From: Cristatella mucedo
Lineage: Eukaryota; Bryozoa; Phylactolaemata; Cristatellidae
Length of the DNA: 64,000 nucleotides
Assembly (NCBI GenBank): GCA_009760855.2
Contig: WPIO01000065.1
Span: 262,001 to 326,000 of the forward strand
Reading direction: 5' to 3'
Both the position numbers and the translations under genes were made by a program. The notes beneath the pieces were generated by a model that was given only the letters and a program-made list of their open reading frames with translations, did not search any database and had not been told where the DNA came from. Position 1 is the stretch's first letter. Each line of letters starts with the position of its first letter. Of the stretch, positions 10,275 through 61,510 are shown piece after piece.

Positions 10275-12355
10275 GATGTCGAGCTTGCTACCATCGCTCA
10301 AGAAGGCCCCACCCGAAAGAATGCAGGGATGATCAGTCCCGATAATCAGAAGGACATCGCCCACGATCACGCTCGCCCCGTTCATAAGCTCATTCATATG
10401 TCGAGCTAAGCGCACGTACTACTGGGCAACGGTGGACGAGAATAGAAATATCAGCATGAAGGAGCAGCTCGTGCAAATTGCGTCATTCATGTCAGGATGT
10501 GCAGGACTGCAATTGCTGACATTCGGACGAATCTCAGTCACCCGATTGCCAACGGGCATGGACAGGACTATGTTGATGCGGCCAATGTGACCGGTGCAAT
10601 TAATGGTATTTGACTTTAAAAAGCCCAACTGAATGCGTTGATTGACAAACAAGCTATAGCTAGCCCTTATTTCGGTCTGCACGGATGATGTCCCCAACAT
10701 TGCCCTCTTCGAATTGGTTAGTGACATTATCGATGTGAAGACGGGTTCTAACTAACTTAACGACGAACTGCTCAGTACGTAAAAGGAGACCGTACGACAC
10801 CTTGTTTTGACTGTGTGACCCTCACTAGTTCGAGTTTCGGCACATTTCGTGCAATGTGCTGAAGCTCGAAATATGCCAACGATAGTGACACAGCGCTCGA
10901 TATTCAAGCAGCGCTAGCAACAACAAAGTAGTGGAAAAAGCACAAACCCCAGGCCATATATTACGGATGGTACGAAGGCGACTTCCAACTGACTCATTTA
11001 CAGGCTTACAGCAGTGCAGGTTCAGCCCCTGGACTCACCGACCAGCACACCGTTGCTCCAAGAGTGCGACTGCGGTCTGGCCCGCGCCTAATATAGTAGC
11101 CAGGTCACAAGTCATACAATAATCTCGTTAGTACATATTCATACATCGCGCTGTTCCTAAGCCTCGGTTTATCGCGGCAATTTCATAGGAGGCCCATTTC
11201 TTATTCAGCGGCCAAACTCATTGATCGTAATTAACGTTCAGCAGTCAAGCTCGTCATCCGTAATCGCGGGGCATTGCAACCTGACCGACTATCTGCCAGC
11301 CGAGACAAGCCGCGACTGGAACTAGGCGATTGCACCAGTGATCCCAGGAAAAGCGAGGCGTAGTCATTTGGGCGAGCCCTACATCGCTTAATCTGATCTC
11401 ACTCAACAGAGAGAAGCGTAACCGAGTCGCTAGATCCGCCAAGGAAGTGATTAGAATGGAAGGAGCAGCTCAGGACGGCTGAAAGGGGTGCGCCACAGTC
11501 GGTAGCTGGAGAGTAGCTGTCGTTCAGCAAGAATCGAAGAATTGTGGAAATGAGTTACACTAGGTGTTGATTACGCACGAGTCGTTGCAGGCTTTGCAAA
11601 AACAGAATCAGGATGTTTTTGATACCTCGTACTTGGTCAATCGCACTATTCAGGTTCGAACGGTAATGCAACCGGCTAGTTAGGATGATCTGTTTACAAA
11701 GCCGAAGGAGTTCTGTCAGAATCATGTGATCGAGGTGTCCGACATGACCGCCATCTACATCCACTGGGAGGCCTTGCTGAAATGAGCACACGAATAGCAA
11801 CAAACGCGTGTTCCATGTCTATTTGTTCTACACCGAAACTGACGGGATACAGTCAGAATTGTACTTTATGTTTGATAAGGGGAGTCGATGGAGATGCTCC
11901 GCCCACTGGCTGCTCGCATCTCTCCACGTCGACGGTTCCCAGCATTCAATTTTGACAAACTGTCAGAGCTTGCAAGCAAATTCTACACGACAGACTTTCT
12001 AGACGTTGAGTTGGTTCTCTAGAGACAGCAACTTCACAGCTCTCGTTAGAAAGCAGATTAAAACTCGGCACCGTGAAACGCTGGGACGCTTTCCTATCTT
12101 GTAGTGCTGCTAGCTGGGTCCGGTCGAGCCCAGGCCGGCCATGACCTATTTTACCAGCTGGTTCGACTTATTCGGACACTGCCAGTATCAACCCCGAAGG
12201 GGCGAACGTGCATTCAGCGAGTAGGAGCTTATCAAGGCACACTTCAAACGACGATTGGGGCAGTCTGCCTCAATGATACCCTGCGGTTTGTATGTTGAGA
12301 AAGAAATGACCGCGAAGGTGACAAGTGTTGAGATCGTACAAATAAAAGAAAATAC
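10275..12355. other. Unidentified, possibly decayed coding stretch between the two gypsy elements
   Basis: Several plus-strand segments read as protein-like for 30-60 residues before stops, for example VELATIAQEGPTRKNAG (from about 10279), MKEQLVQIASFMSGCAG (from about 10456) and FDKLSELASKFYTTDFLDVE (from about 11950). None matches a family I know. A LINE-B fragment (minus) lies at 11440-11545. The pattern suggests one old, disrupted coding element, but this is inference. Confidence 0.35.
11440..11545 (-). mobile_element. LINE-B 3' fragment
   Basis: It aligns with 47540-47640 through words such as agcagctcagga, ggagagtag and tgtcgtt. It is the antisense of the LINE-B carboxy-terminal region and has no tail. 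Confidence 0.6.
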
Positions 12356-12462
12356 AATTCACTTTTATAGCGCTCTAAGAGAACCTAATCTCTATCTAGG
12401 TGCATTTTGTATGCCGCACTGCTCGAGCCCAAGACCTTGGTCGTTAAAGGCGAGCACCTTAC
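12356..12462 (-). mobile_element. SINE-1 copy, 3' portion, split by Gypsy-2
   Basis: The antisense LINE-like tail (agcgctctaagagaaccta) is followed by the antisense tRNA-like head up to gcgagcacCTTAC, where the SINE stops. The remainder of the head resumes at 16797, beyond Gypsy-2. Confidence 0.85.
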
Positions 12463-12607
12463 TGTTGTATAGGTAAGTTTCGGCTAGCAGGCATCGAAAG
12501 CAACGGGGTAATTTACTACAGGGGCTTCCGAAACAATCTCGGAAGGGGCAGCATTGCACCGACCGGTCGCAATTAAAAGCTGCTTACCCGTGCTTATCAA
12601 GACGCTA
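12463..12607 (+). repeat. 5' LTR of Gypsy-2
   Basis: This 145-bp repeat starts TGTTGTATAGG and shares ttcggctagcaggca and cgcaattaaaagctgctta with the 3' LTR. Confidence 0.88.
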
Positions 12608-12622
12608 CGGTGTCAGAAGCTA
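12608..12622 (+). other. Primer-binding site of Gypsy-2
   Basis: The sequence cggtgtcagaagc abuts the LTR. It resembles the TGGTGTCAGAAG sites of gypsy elements thought to be primed by tRNA-Leu, with the first base changed; the tRNA assignment is from memory. Confidence 0.55.
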
Positions 12623-12699
12623 CCTGCTTTCACAGCCCTTGAAAAGACAAATAACTTATGGCGTTCTGGTTGCAACCACCTCGTGCCTTCTCCTTACGC

Positions 12700-13340
12700 T
12701 CAGAAGCCGCTGCGAAATGGCCCAAATGTAACTCGTTCGTGTGGTAAAATGCTGAAGACAGGGATGACCTAGATAAAGTCGTGGAGAAGTTTACTGCCCT
12801 CTTCGTACCCAAGAGAGACGAGACATACGGACGCTCGGTATTCCTTCGCCGTCGTCAAACTGACGGCGAGCCTTTTGATGCTTTTTTTTTTACTGATTTG
12901 ATTCGAGCAGCCGAGTCTTGTGGCTACCATGTGGAGAAAAAGCTCAAGATAATTCGAGACCAAGTCGTAATAAATATATTCGACACTGTGTGTGAAAAGC
13001 TCCTGTCGTAGTCGCAGCAGCCGTCCCCTGAGAAGGCAGCTGGCACGTGCCGATCTCTAGAGGCTACAGCACAGTACTTGAGCCACGTGAGTACATCTCA
13101 GTATGGTCTAGAGAGTGACTTGACGTCTACCGTTTCTGGGCGGTGCCGTTCAGGCATTTCGGCCACAATAAAGCCGTGCAGCTACTGTGGTACCAAACAT
13201 CCACCCAGAATGTGCCCTGCGAATGGTAAGACGTGTTCTCACTTCGGAAAGAGGAACCATGAACGATCGGTGTGCAAACACGTTGAGCGCTTTGCAGATG
13301 ACATCCAACAATTCTGCGTCGTCGGAGGGTGAGTGCCAGC
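12700..13340 (+). pseudogene. Gypsy-2 gag remnant with zinc knuckles
   Basis: A capsid-like frame at 12781-13011 includes an IRDQVVINIFD block like the IRDQIV motif of gypsy gag. At about 13170-13280 the first knuckle is CSYCGTKHPPRMC. The second reads CSHFGKRNHERSVC and has lost its second cysteine (Cys to Phe). Confidence 0.8.
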
Positions 13341-13394
13341 CGGCTATAAGCTCGTTTTGCTGTAACTTTGGTGGCGGCCAAGGGACTGCTATTT

Positions 13395-13820
13395 GGGAGG
13401 TGAGACTCACATTGCTTGACCGCGAATTTAATGCCACGGTGGATAATGGGGCAACATGCAACACAATGTCACCTATTACGTATCACTGCCTTAGCGATGG
13501 GTCCCCTAAGCATACCAATGCCAAGCTGTTCATTTATGGCCGTACCCCATTACAAGTATTGGGCCGCGACTCCTTTCCAGCAGACAATCAAGAGCAACGG
13601 ATGATGATGGAGTTCACAATAATAATAATAATAATACACTTGATAAAGTGCCCTCAGAGAACTTAATCCCTTTCTAGGTGCTTTACATTTGCTGCAAAGG
13701 GAAACGCGATTGATTGGTGAATGATGGTCAAGGCAGATTTTCCATCGCTACTCGGCCTGCCGAGTCTCAGAGAGCTGGGTATAGTAAATGACCAGGCATT
13801 GCTGCTAGCTTAACTTGCTA
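13395..13820 (+). pseudogene. Gypsy-2 protease remnant
   Basis: The retropepsin active-site region reads ATVDNGATCNTM at about 13430-13470. The usual D-T/S-G triad is D-N-G, expected to be inactive. The linker to RT is broken at 13611-13720 by a LINE-A tail and resumes with DFPSLLGLPSLRELG. Confidence 0.8.
13611..13720 (-). mobile_element. LINE-A 3' tail inserted in Gypsy-2
   Basis: An (AAT)n tract is followed by the antisense LINE-A 3' UTR (cacttgataaagtgccctc, tctttgcagc complement). ATGATGG flanks it at 13604-13610 and 13721-13727, a likely 7-bp target duplication. Confidence 0.85.
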
Positions 13821-13839
13821 ATCCAGGACGTACCATTCG

Positions 13840-14560
13840 CAAAAAGTTTGCTGACGTTTTCGAGAAACTTGGTCGTCTGCCCGGAGAATACAAAATCAGA
13901 CTGCATAATGATGCCCGACCTGTCATTCAGCCAGCGAGTCGTGTCCCCTCCAAATATCGTGCTCAACAACAGAAGCCACTGAACAGCATGGTCTCTGAAG
14001 GTGTTCTGGCCTGAGTCAATGAAGCAACAGATTTGGTGAACCCTATCGTACTCGCCACCAAACCAGGCACCGACAAACTTCGCATATGTATTGATCCAGG
14101 GGCATTGAACAGAGCCATTCACCGAGAACGTCATCAGCTGCAGACACCAGAGGAGTTATTTTCCGGCCTATCCGGTTCCAAATATTTTAGCACACTAAAC
14201 GCTACCTCGGGATTCCTGTAAGTGGCCCTCGACCATGCCAGTAGCCTGCTAACCACAATAGCAGCACCTTTTGGGGCGGTACCGACACCTACGTATGTCA
14301 TTTGCTATTGCATTTGCGTCGGAAGTATTTCAACACGTTATTGCTGATGCTTTTTTCTGATATCCCTGGTGTCCACACGAATATTGATTATGTCTTGGTC
14401 GTGGGATCATCCCTAGAAGAACATAATGCTCGTTTGAGACAGGTCTTCCAGAGGTGCCGCGAGATCAGCTTGGGCATCAACGAGGTATCTGTGAGCTTCG
14501 CATAACTACGTCAAATATCGATGTCTCTCGATTTGTGGGCATGGTCAACTACCTTACTAA
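13840..14560 (+). pseudogene. Gypsy-2 reverse transcriptase remnant
   Basis: The early RT block reads VNPIVLATKPGTDKLRICID at about 14035-14095, followed by YFSTLNATSGFL, where the catalytic Asp of L-D-A is Asn. The second catalytic box reads IDYVLVVG near 14385-14405 instead of (Y/I)-D-D. Stops precede and follow these blocks. Confidence 0.82.
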
Positions 14561-14563
14561 ATT

Positions 14564-15097
14564 TTGTCCGTAGCTGTCTGTGGTGTCAATCCCACTATGC
14601 CAGGTGACCCAAAAGGAAGTCTCCTGGTGCTGGGATGCTGTTCACACCAAGGCCTTCGAAGAAATGAGATCGTGATGGCGGCACAATTGCTAGGCCTATA
14701 TAATGTAACTAAATACGCCAAGCTATCGGTTGATGCATCGCAACATGGTCTCGTAGCGGTGGTGCTACAAGATCAACGGCCTGTTGCACATGCATCTGAC
14801 ACTCCAAGGCAGATACAGCAACAATATTCCCAGAATGAGAAAGAAATGTTGGCAGTGCAGTTCGATCTGGAGCGGTTCCACCAGTACGTATTTGGACAGC
14901 ATGTCACTGTGGAGACTGATCATAAGCGACTAATGGGTATCGTCAACAAGCCCATAGCAAATCTATTGCCAAAATTACAGAAGACGTGCCTGCGGAGTCT
15001 GCGTTACCATTTGACATGGTACGCACATCTGAAAAATAACTGTCCCTGGCATATGCACTCAGCCGTGCACCAAGCAGAACACTTCACTCAGGCATGA
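14564..15097 (+). pseudogene. Gypsy-2 RNase H remnant
   Basis: This is a 177-codon open stretch. Acidic positions are preserved in LSVDASQHGLVAVVLQD, NEKEMLAVQFDLERFHQYVF and VETDHKRL, the D-E-D pattern of Ty3/gypsy RNase H. It is the best-preserved domain of the element together with integrase. Confidence 0.85.
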
Positions 15098-15197
15098 GTG
15101 GTATGGCGAGAAACAGGTGGCAGCTGTGCTTCATCAAGCTCTGACAACGTACTACCAGGGAGAAGTCTGAAGACAGGCATTCAATGCTGATCCCACA

Positions 15198-15836
15198 TTG
15201 CAGGCACAGTTTAGCTACGTGGCAGCTGTTTGGCCGCAAAAACGTCGGCCGCTACCTGATGCTCTGAAGCCATACTGGGCCGTCCGTCACAATCTCACCA
15301 AATACAGTGGTCTTGTCTTTAAAAGTGACCAAGTGGTCATTCCAAAATCGTACCACAACAAACAAGTACTGCAGCTTATATATGAAGGGCATTTTGGCAC
15401 AGTAAAGTGCATCACCCTTGCTAAAGTTACGGTCTACTGGCTTGGGTATGTGCAGGAAATTGAGGGCATGGTTGCAGCATGCAGCAGATGCCAAGAAAAT
15501 AGAAGTGCCGACCTGCCGATACCTCAACTGGCACATGAAGTTCCCTGCTATCCCAATCACAAAGTGGGTGCAGACCTCTTCAAATTTTCAGGAACACCCT
15601 ATTTGCTAACAGTCTACTATTATAGCAAATGGGCCACCATCGACAAACTGAATGCAACGTGCACACAAGATGTCATCGTAAATTTACATCTGCAGTTTTC
15701 TAACTTTGGTATTCCAGAGGAGCTCATCAGCGACAATGGCCTGCAATATTCAAGCACAGCATTTGCCGACTTTGCCTTACAACTGAGTATCCGACATGTT
15801 ATTTTGAGTGCAGAGTACCCACGCAGTAATGGGTAG
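15198..15836 (+). pseudogene. Gypsy-2 integrase remnant
   Basis: This 212-codon open stretch carries the zinc-binding block (YEGHFGTVKC with ACSRCQ), the first core Asp in VGADLFKFSG and the second in SDNGLQYSSTAF. It ends at a stop after PRSNG, just before the third catalytic acidic residue would occur. Downstream fragments run to about 16540 in changing frames. Confidence 0.85.
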
Positions 15837-16630
15837 GTGGAACGTTTTCTTAACCGCCAAACTGACCGTGACCAAGATATTTGCGGACGGTCGGCTGCTT
15901 CCTGCAGTTCTCCGAACTTTGCGAAACATGCCTCTTAGAGGCGACCTACCCAGCTCTGCCATGTTATTGCAGGGTCGGCAGCTAAGAACTTTTGATACAA
16001 CCGAGCACTTCTACCACGACTCGTGGAGCCGACTCTGGTCTGCAAGCTGCTGTTGGCCAGACAGGCTGACAGCGGTGCACTTGGCATGCACCATCCAGTT
16101 TTGCAGCCAGGGGAGTAAGTCTGAGTCAGGCTGGGTGTTAAATGGCTTCCTGCTCATGTGTTTCGCCACAAGTCACCTTATTTGCTTAGGATGGCCAACG
16201 GAAGAGTGGTACGATGCAATCAGATGGCAATCAACCGGTTGTCTGAGACAGAACCTTCTCATGGACCTATGGAAACAGTGATTGCAATGATACAGCCTGC
16301 TGCTGACCCGGTAAGATCTGCAGTGCTAAGCAACCAGCCTGAAAGAATGCCGAATGCTATGGTCATTCCAACTGCAACAGCTAAGCCACCCACAGAACCT
16401 GGTCAGAGCCTACCTGGCAAGGATCATTCGGGTGCTGGCACGGCTGCCGCTGCTGGGAATACCCACATGCTGCCACAAGCATCAACAGCAGCAACAGAAC
16501 CAGCTGCACCAACTCAGCTACCTGCTACAAAGGAAACCACGTGAAGTGGCAGGAAACTATCACGACCACAGTACATGGAGGACTATGCGTGACAGCATAG
16601 TGTGCATACTCATGCTGTCCGCCTTGGTGT

Positions 16631-16642
16631 AAGGAAAAAAGA
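16631..16642 (+). other. Polypurine tract of Gypsy-2
   Basis: Twelve consecutive purines (aaggaaaaaaga) abut the TGCTG start of the 3' LTR. Confidence 0.8.
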
Positions 16643-16796
16643 TGCTGCATATTTAAGCTTCGGCTAGCAGGCACCGGAAGCAACCGGCTAGTTTACTACT
16701 GGGGCTTCCGGGTTGTCCCTGAAGCCCCGGAAGGGGTGCACAAATCGCCGACCAGTCGCAATTAAAAGCTGCTTACGAATGCTTATCAGCACGTCA
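16643..16796 (+). repeat. 3' LTR of Gypsy-2
   Basis: This 154-bp repeat starts TGCTGCATATT and ends GCACGTCA. It differs from the 5' LTR by many substitutions and a small insertion near ttgtccctgaagcc. Confidence 0.88.
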
Positions 16797-16840
16797 CTTA
16801 CCAATGGTCAAAACCACGGGACAGGACGGCATCATCATCA
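16797..16840 (-). mobile_element. SINE-1 copy, head portion, right of Gypsy-2
   Basis: After the CTTAC duplication the sequence follows the end of the antisense SINE-1 head (compare cttaaccactgggccaaacc at 20881), with moderate divergence. Confidence 0.75.
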
Positions 16841-18095
16841 CATACTTTAAATATATGGGCAGACGTGACCCACATGCGAGTTATGCCGTGTTTATCGCTA
16901 TCAGCAAGGCTTGCCCCTACCTGTAAATCCTGGCTCAGTCACTGGCCAAACATACTCGCCGTGAGCTAAGAGGCTTTTAGCTGCTATCGGCGACATCTAA
17001 ATGGAGAGACAAACCACTAAAAGCCTTCGACTCAGTAGAACAGTTACCACTAAAAATATTCCATAATGCATATTCATATTTTTATTCTTCTAAAGGTACC
17101 GTTACCCCGATCCAATTTTCTGCTTCGAAAACACGTAAGTGATGCATAGATAGCACATACAATATGACTCAACTCGCACTAAATTGATTAACCGAATCCC
17201 AAGTTTCTCTTTCATAAGCATGTACTTAACGCATAGATAGTACATATAGTACGACTCGAACTAAATTGAAAACTTCTAATAATCGGGCTTTCTGTGCCTA
17301 TGCACCGGAAATCTGAAAGTGGCTTCCACCATCACCTGCAATAAGTCATTTAAGTCTCAGCTAAAGAGGCATCCATTTTGCTCAGCTTCCCATTCGCAGC
17401 ACGGCGAACTTGATCGTATTTGTTCCTGTACTTTCCGTGCTATCCATGATTCAGGGCATGTCACCAGCCAGAGGTCCGGCTAACAACAAATGGTCTCTAG
17501 TGTCTTCATATATGCTCTAGATTGCTGGCCTAAGTACGATACCGTGCTCGCTATTAACCCTCAGTTGTTGGCTATCTGGCAGCGAGTTGTAAAGGGCCTG
17601 GATGAGATTTGGTTCTCTTTGGGCGTTATACAAACTACCAATTATTGCATAATTTTCATGACGTAATGCATGACACATGATTAACATAAGCCAAAAGTGT
17701 ACGAAGCGACAGCTGGTTGCTTCACAAAATCTGAGGGACTAAGTGCACTGTGCCAATATGCATAAATACAAATTAAGATCTAATTGTGCAACCACGACTG
17801 CTTTGCCAAAAAATGATCAGGAGAAGAAAATAGGTCTAGTCATTTGGCCGCTTCGACATTCAAAAGAAATTAGCAAAGCAACTCAAACTATGATGAACTA
17901 AACCTAATAAATCAAGTGCTGGTACTGCTAATTACATGATGAAACCGACATTTAATATAATGCTATAGACTAAGCTTGAGCTCTGTAACGTCCTTGACAG
18001 CCGGCTAGCAAGGCAAAGACAAAGACAAATGCAATCACAATGTGGTATTGAAGGTGTGTAGTAGCAATGTAGAAATAAAAAAAACCTCAAACAAC

Positions 18096-18178
18096 TAATA
18101 ATAATGCATGATAAAGCGATAAAGATAAAGCGATACAGCGCCCTCAGAGAACTCAATCTCTTTCTAGGCACTTCACTA
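18096..18178 (-). mobile_element. LINE-A 3' tail fragment
   Basis: Antisense aataataatgcatgataaag is followed by cgccctcagagaactcaatc and tctttctaggcacttcac, the LINE-A 3' end. Confidence 0.8.
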
Positions 18179-19286
18179 CCAGTGAGCATTCTTAAGTAGA
18201 GAGGCAGACAGAACACAGTCCGGAGCCTAGCAAAGTTTCACTGTGGTGATTGCTGTGCACCAAGACTGGAAAAACAAACGGTAAGCAATAAGTTAATGCC
18301 ACAATAATTTCAAATCAATCTCTCAAAGGTCTCCATAAAAAAGACTTGACAGGATTAAGAATCATTTTAATTGTAAAAATTGTAATGCATGATGTAAGCA
18401 CACAAGCATTTCTTGTTTAACCCGGCAACACTGCCACAATGTGATTTTCATGTTGCTTCATCAGTAATAAACAAGATGTAACAAAACTGTATAACTAAAA
18501 TAATAGCAAAGATCCAAATAGCAATAGCTCTCCCATTACCACGAATAGACTTATGAAGTCAAGTTCCGTCATTAGACCATTTCACTAAAAATGCATTCGA
18601 CTTGACTAGAAAGAAAAACTATACTCAAAAAGCAGAGATCGTTGAAAACGGCCACTTGGCTTTTTTTCACAGCCAGCTACCAAATTTCCTTCATTTTTTT
18701 TCCACGGAATTTTGGCAAGACTAACAGAAGGTCTGCATGCCTTCCGGTCTGTACGTTTGTTCGGGCACCATCCAAAAGCACATGTACTTCTTCATGACAA
18801 AGCAGAATTTCCCATGTTCCTGTAACTGGCTGTCACAGCTGCCACACGATCAAATGGCCAGCAGGTGCTACTGCTTCAGCGAACTCTTGAATGTTAATGG
18901 ATTTTGCTGTAAACAAGTAAAAGCACTGGTATCTACAGTGCACAATCAAGTTCACACGCGTGGCAGGCTATGTGGCAGGGAAGGCTGAATTCACTTTCAC
19001 AACGGACAAATGAGTAGGAGAAAAACGAGCAGGTACGTATAATAAATGCCCAGACAGACAAGGCTTCATATGGAAGTTTAAATGCTATGCATACAATGCA
19101 TATACAGATCTGTAGAGGATTATAATGCCCATATCAAGAAATATTGATCACTCTTATGACATGGTCCCATCGGTCTAAAGAACTATACATAGAAGTTGCA
19201 TGAGGACTATCGTCCAGCCAATACAACATTAAAAGTAAAGATCTGCTGACTAATCATTTGACCATGCTTTCTTTACAGCATATGCA

Positions 19287-19354
19287 ATGTGCCTAGAAAG
19301 AGATTTAGTTCTCTGAGGATATTACATACATGTATTATTATTATTATTATTCTT
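19287..19354 (+). mobile_element. LINE-A 3' tail fragment, plus orientation
   Basis: gtgcctagaaagagatttag and ttctctgag are followed by a TTA repeat (about 19332-19352), a sense copy of the LINE-A 3' end. Confidence 0.8.
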
Positions 19355-19660
19355 ACATCTGGTCTGAGATTCTTTAAAGCAAACTGCACGACCATCCATG
19401 CACAGTTGAGCTCGTAGAGATTAAGCTGACTCCAGGACTTAAGGCTTACTTTCTTGGATGCAAATAACTACCGAAGCACATACATATTAGCAGGTATGAG
19501 CCAGTAAATCCCCACAAGCAATTTAGTTGCTCATAACATTGTCACTCTATGCAATTGCCAAAATTAGTATGCACCCAGTTCTAAATTACTTTGTAAGGCA
19601 GTTTGATGCTTCAAATGAGAAATTCCACAACGGGCCAGCATTTTGTCTCCAGGAGTCTCA

Positions 19661-60283
<40,623 letters not shown>

Positions 60284-60555
60284 CTAAAAAGTAGCAATAT
60301 TTTTCGGCAAACCACTGTCAAAATGTGGCAGCATTCCAACTGCAAACATACCAATTTACATGTGAAGATGGCATGAAACAACGATTGCATGAATACCGCT
60401 GTTGAGTCAAAAATTAAACAAGAGGAAATATATAACCCCTACTGACTAGGTTAATGTCACAAATCTCAAGTGTGAGATCCGCAGCTGGTGAGATTGCCAA
60501 TCAACCAACAGTCGACACGTTGCGTTTATTACACAGCCCTATGGTCTTCCCCGGG

Positions 60556-60708
60556 GTCTTAGTCCAGAGGGTAAGGTGCTAGCTCATTTATGAGCCATGT
60601 CGTGGATTCCAGTCCTGCATTGGGCAACCGTTTATTGCCCACTGCAAGAGGTGGTGATAGCCGTTAAGAGTCATCTGCTGCTATATAAATGAGGCTGCTA
60701 AATCAGCC
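60556..60708 (+). mobile_element. SINE-2 copy, divergent
   Basis: gtccagagggtaaggtgcta (A-box region), tggattccagtcctgcattg (B-box region) and gaggctgctaaatcagccaa (end). Confidence 0.75.
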
Positions 60709-61510
60709 AACCTACAACACTTATTTTCAGGACTAGAGAATATATCTAATGGGTTTACCCTGATTAAATATTCCTCTTCATCCATAACTATCATCTGACT
60801 GCTAAAATGTTCATGATTGCCCACCTCACAAAAACAGATACCAGCTCCCAAGCATTCAAATCTCCATATTTGCCATCAATGCAGATGGGGCAAACATGAT
60901 GTACTCTTAGTGTCTTTATTGTCTTGTGAAACAATAGCCCTGAAGGCACAAGCCAGTTCAGCTCCTTTTTTAAACTTACGAGTTAACGTCTTATTAAAGC
61001 AGTTGAATATCTTGGGTTTACATCATACTTTGGCATTTGTAAATCAGCAGTTTGGTTTTTACTATCCTCAGCACCAGGTTGTGACTTTGAATTAAGGTCT
61101 TGGAAGGTAACTGTTTAGGCCAGTAATTTGCAGCCCCTAAATAGCTTAAGTTAGCAGCTAGTTATTAAGCCAATAATAAAATGGACCAATATATAGTAAA
61201 ACTCCTATGGCACGGACTCATTCGGAGCTTTCCGATTGCACGAGGAAACCAATCTGGCACCAACAGCTCGCCTTCTACAAGAAGTTCATAAGGCTCTCGA
61301 TTTTTCTTATGATCAACTGCCTGACTACAGCTGCCTATACACGATCTGATTTCCAACTACTTATGAATCAAGACAGGTCAGTGAATCCCAAGATCAAACG
61401 ATGCCGTGCACACTTCACAAATATCACGACGCGGAAGTATTACACGCACACGCAAAGAAAAGGGTAAAATAATTGGATGCAATCAATTGTTGTAACAACT
61501 GATAACCGTG
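60709..61510 (-). other. Presumed JIP3/4 intron, no feature recognised
   Basis: No RH1-type exon was found. An 86-codon plus-strand frame at 61207-61467 has no family support. Confidence 0.4.

Larger units (their letters stand above)
12463..16796 (+). mobile_element. Gypsy-2: decayed Ty3/gypsy LTR retrotransposon
   Basis: LTRs at 12463-12607 and 16643-16796 both start TG(T/C)TG(T/C)AT. A primer-binding site directly follows the first, and an all-purine tract directly precedes the second. A perfect CTTAC duplication flanks the element (12458-12462, 16797-16801), and the surrounding DNA is a SINE-1 copy that is continuous without it. Internal order is gag, two zinc knuckles, protease, RT, RNase H, integrase. 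The frames carry several stops, and a LINE-A tail interrupts the protease-RT junction. Confidence 0.93.
16841..19660. other. Intergenic AT-rich DNA between Gypsy-2 and the JIP3/4-like gene
   Basis: No coding exon is supported. A fragment of a non-LTR carboxy terminus (SFKSQLKRH pattern) lies near 17330-17390 (+). LINE-A tails are at 18096-18178 (-) and 19287-19354 (+). The 3' UTR of the minus-strand gene presumably starts at 19660, but no convincing AATAAA on that strand was found close by. Confidence 0.5.

Noticed and set aside
61207-61467. An 86-codon plus-strand frame considered as an exon of an upstream gene
   Set aside because: No recognisable motif, no splice partner and no repeat-family match.
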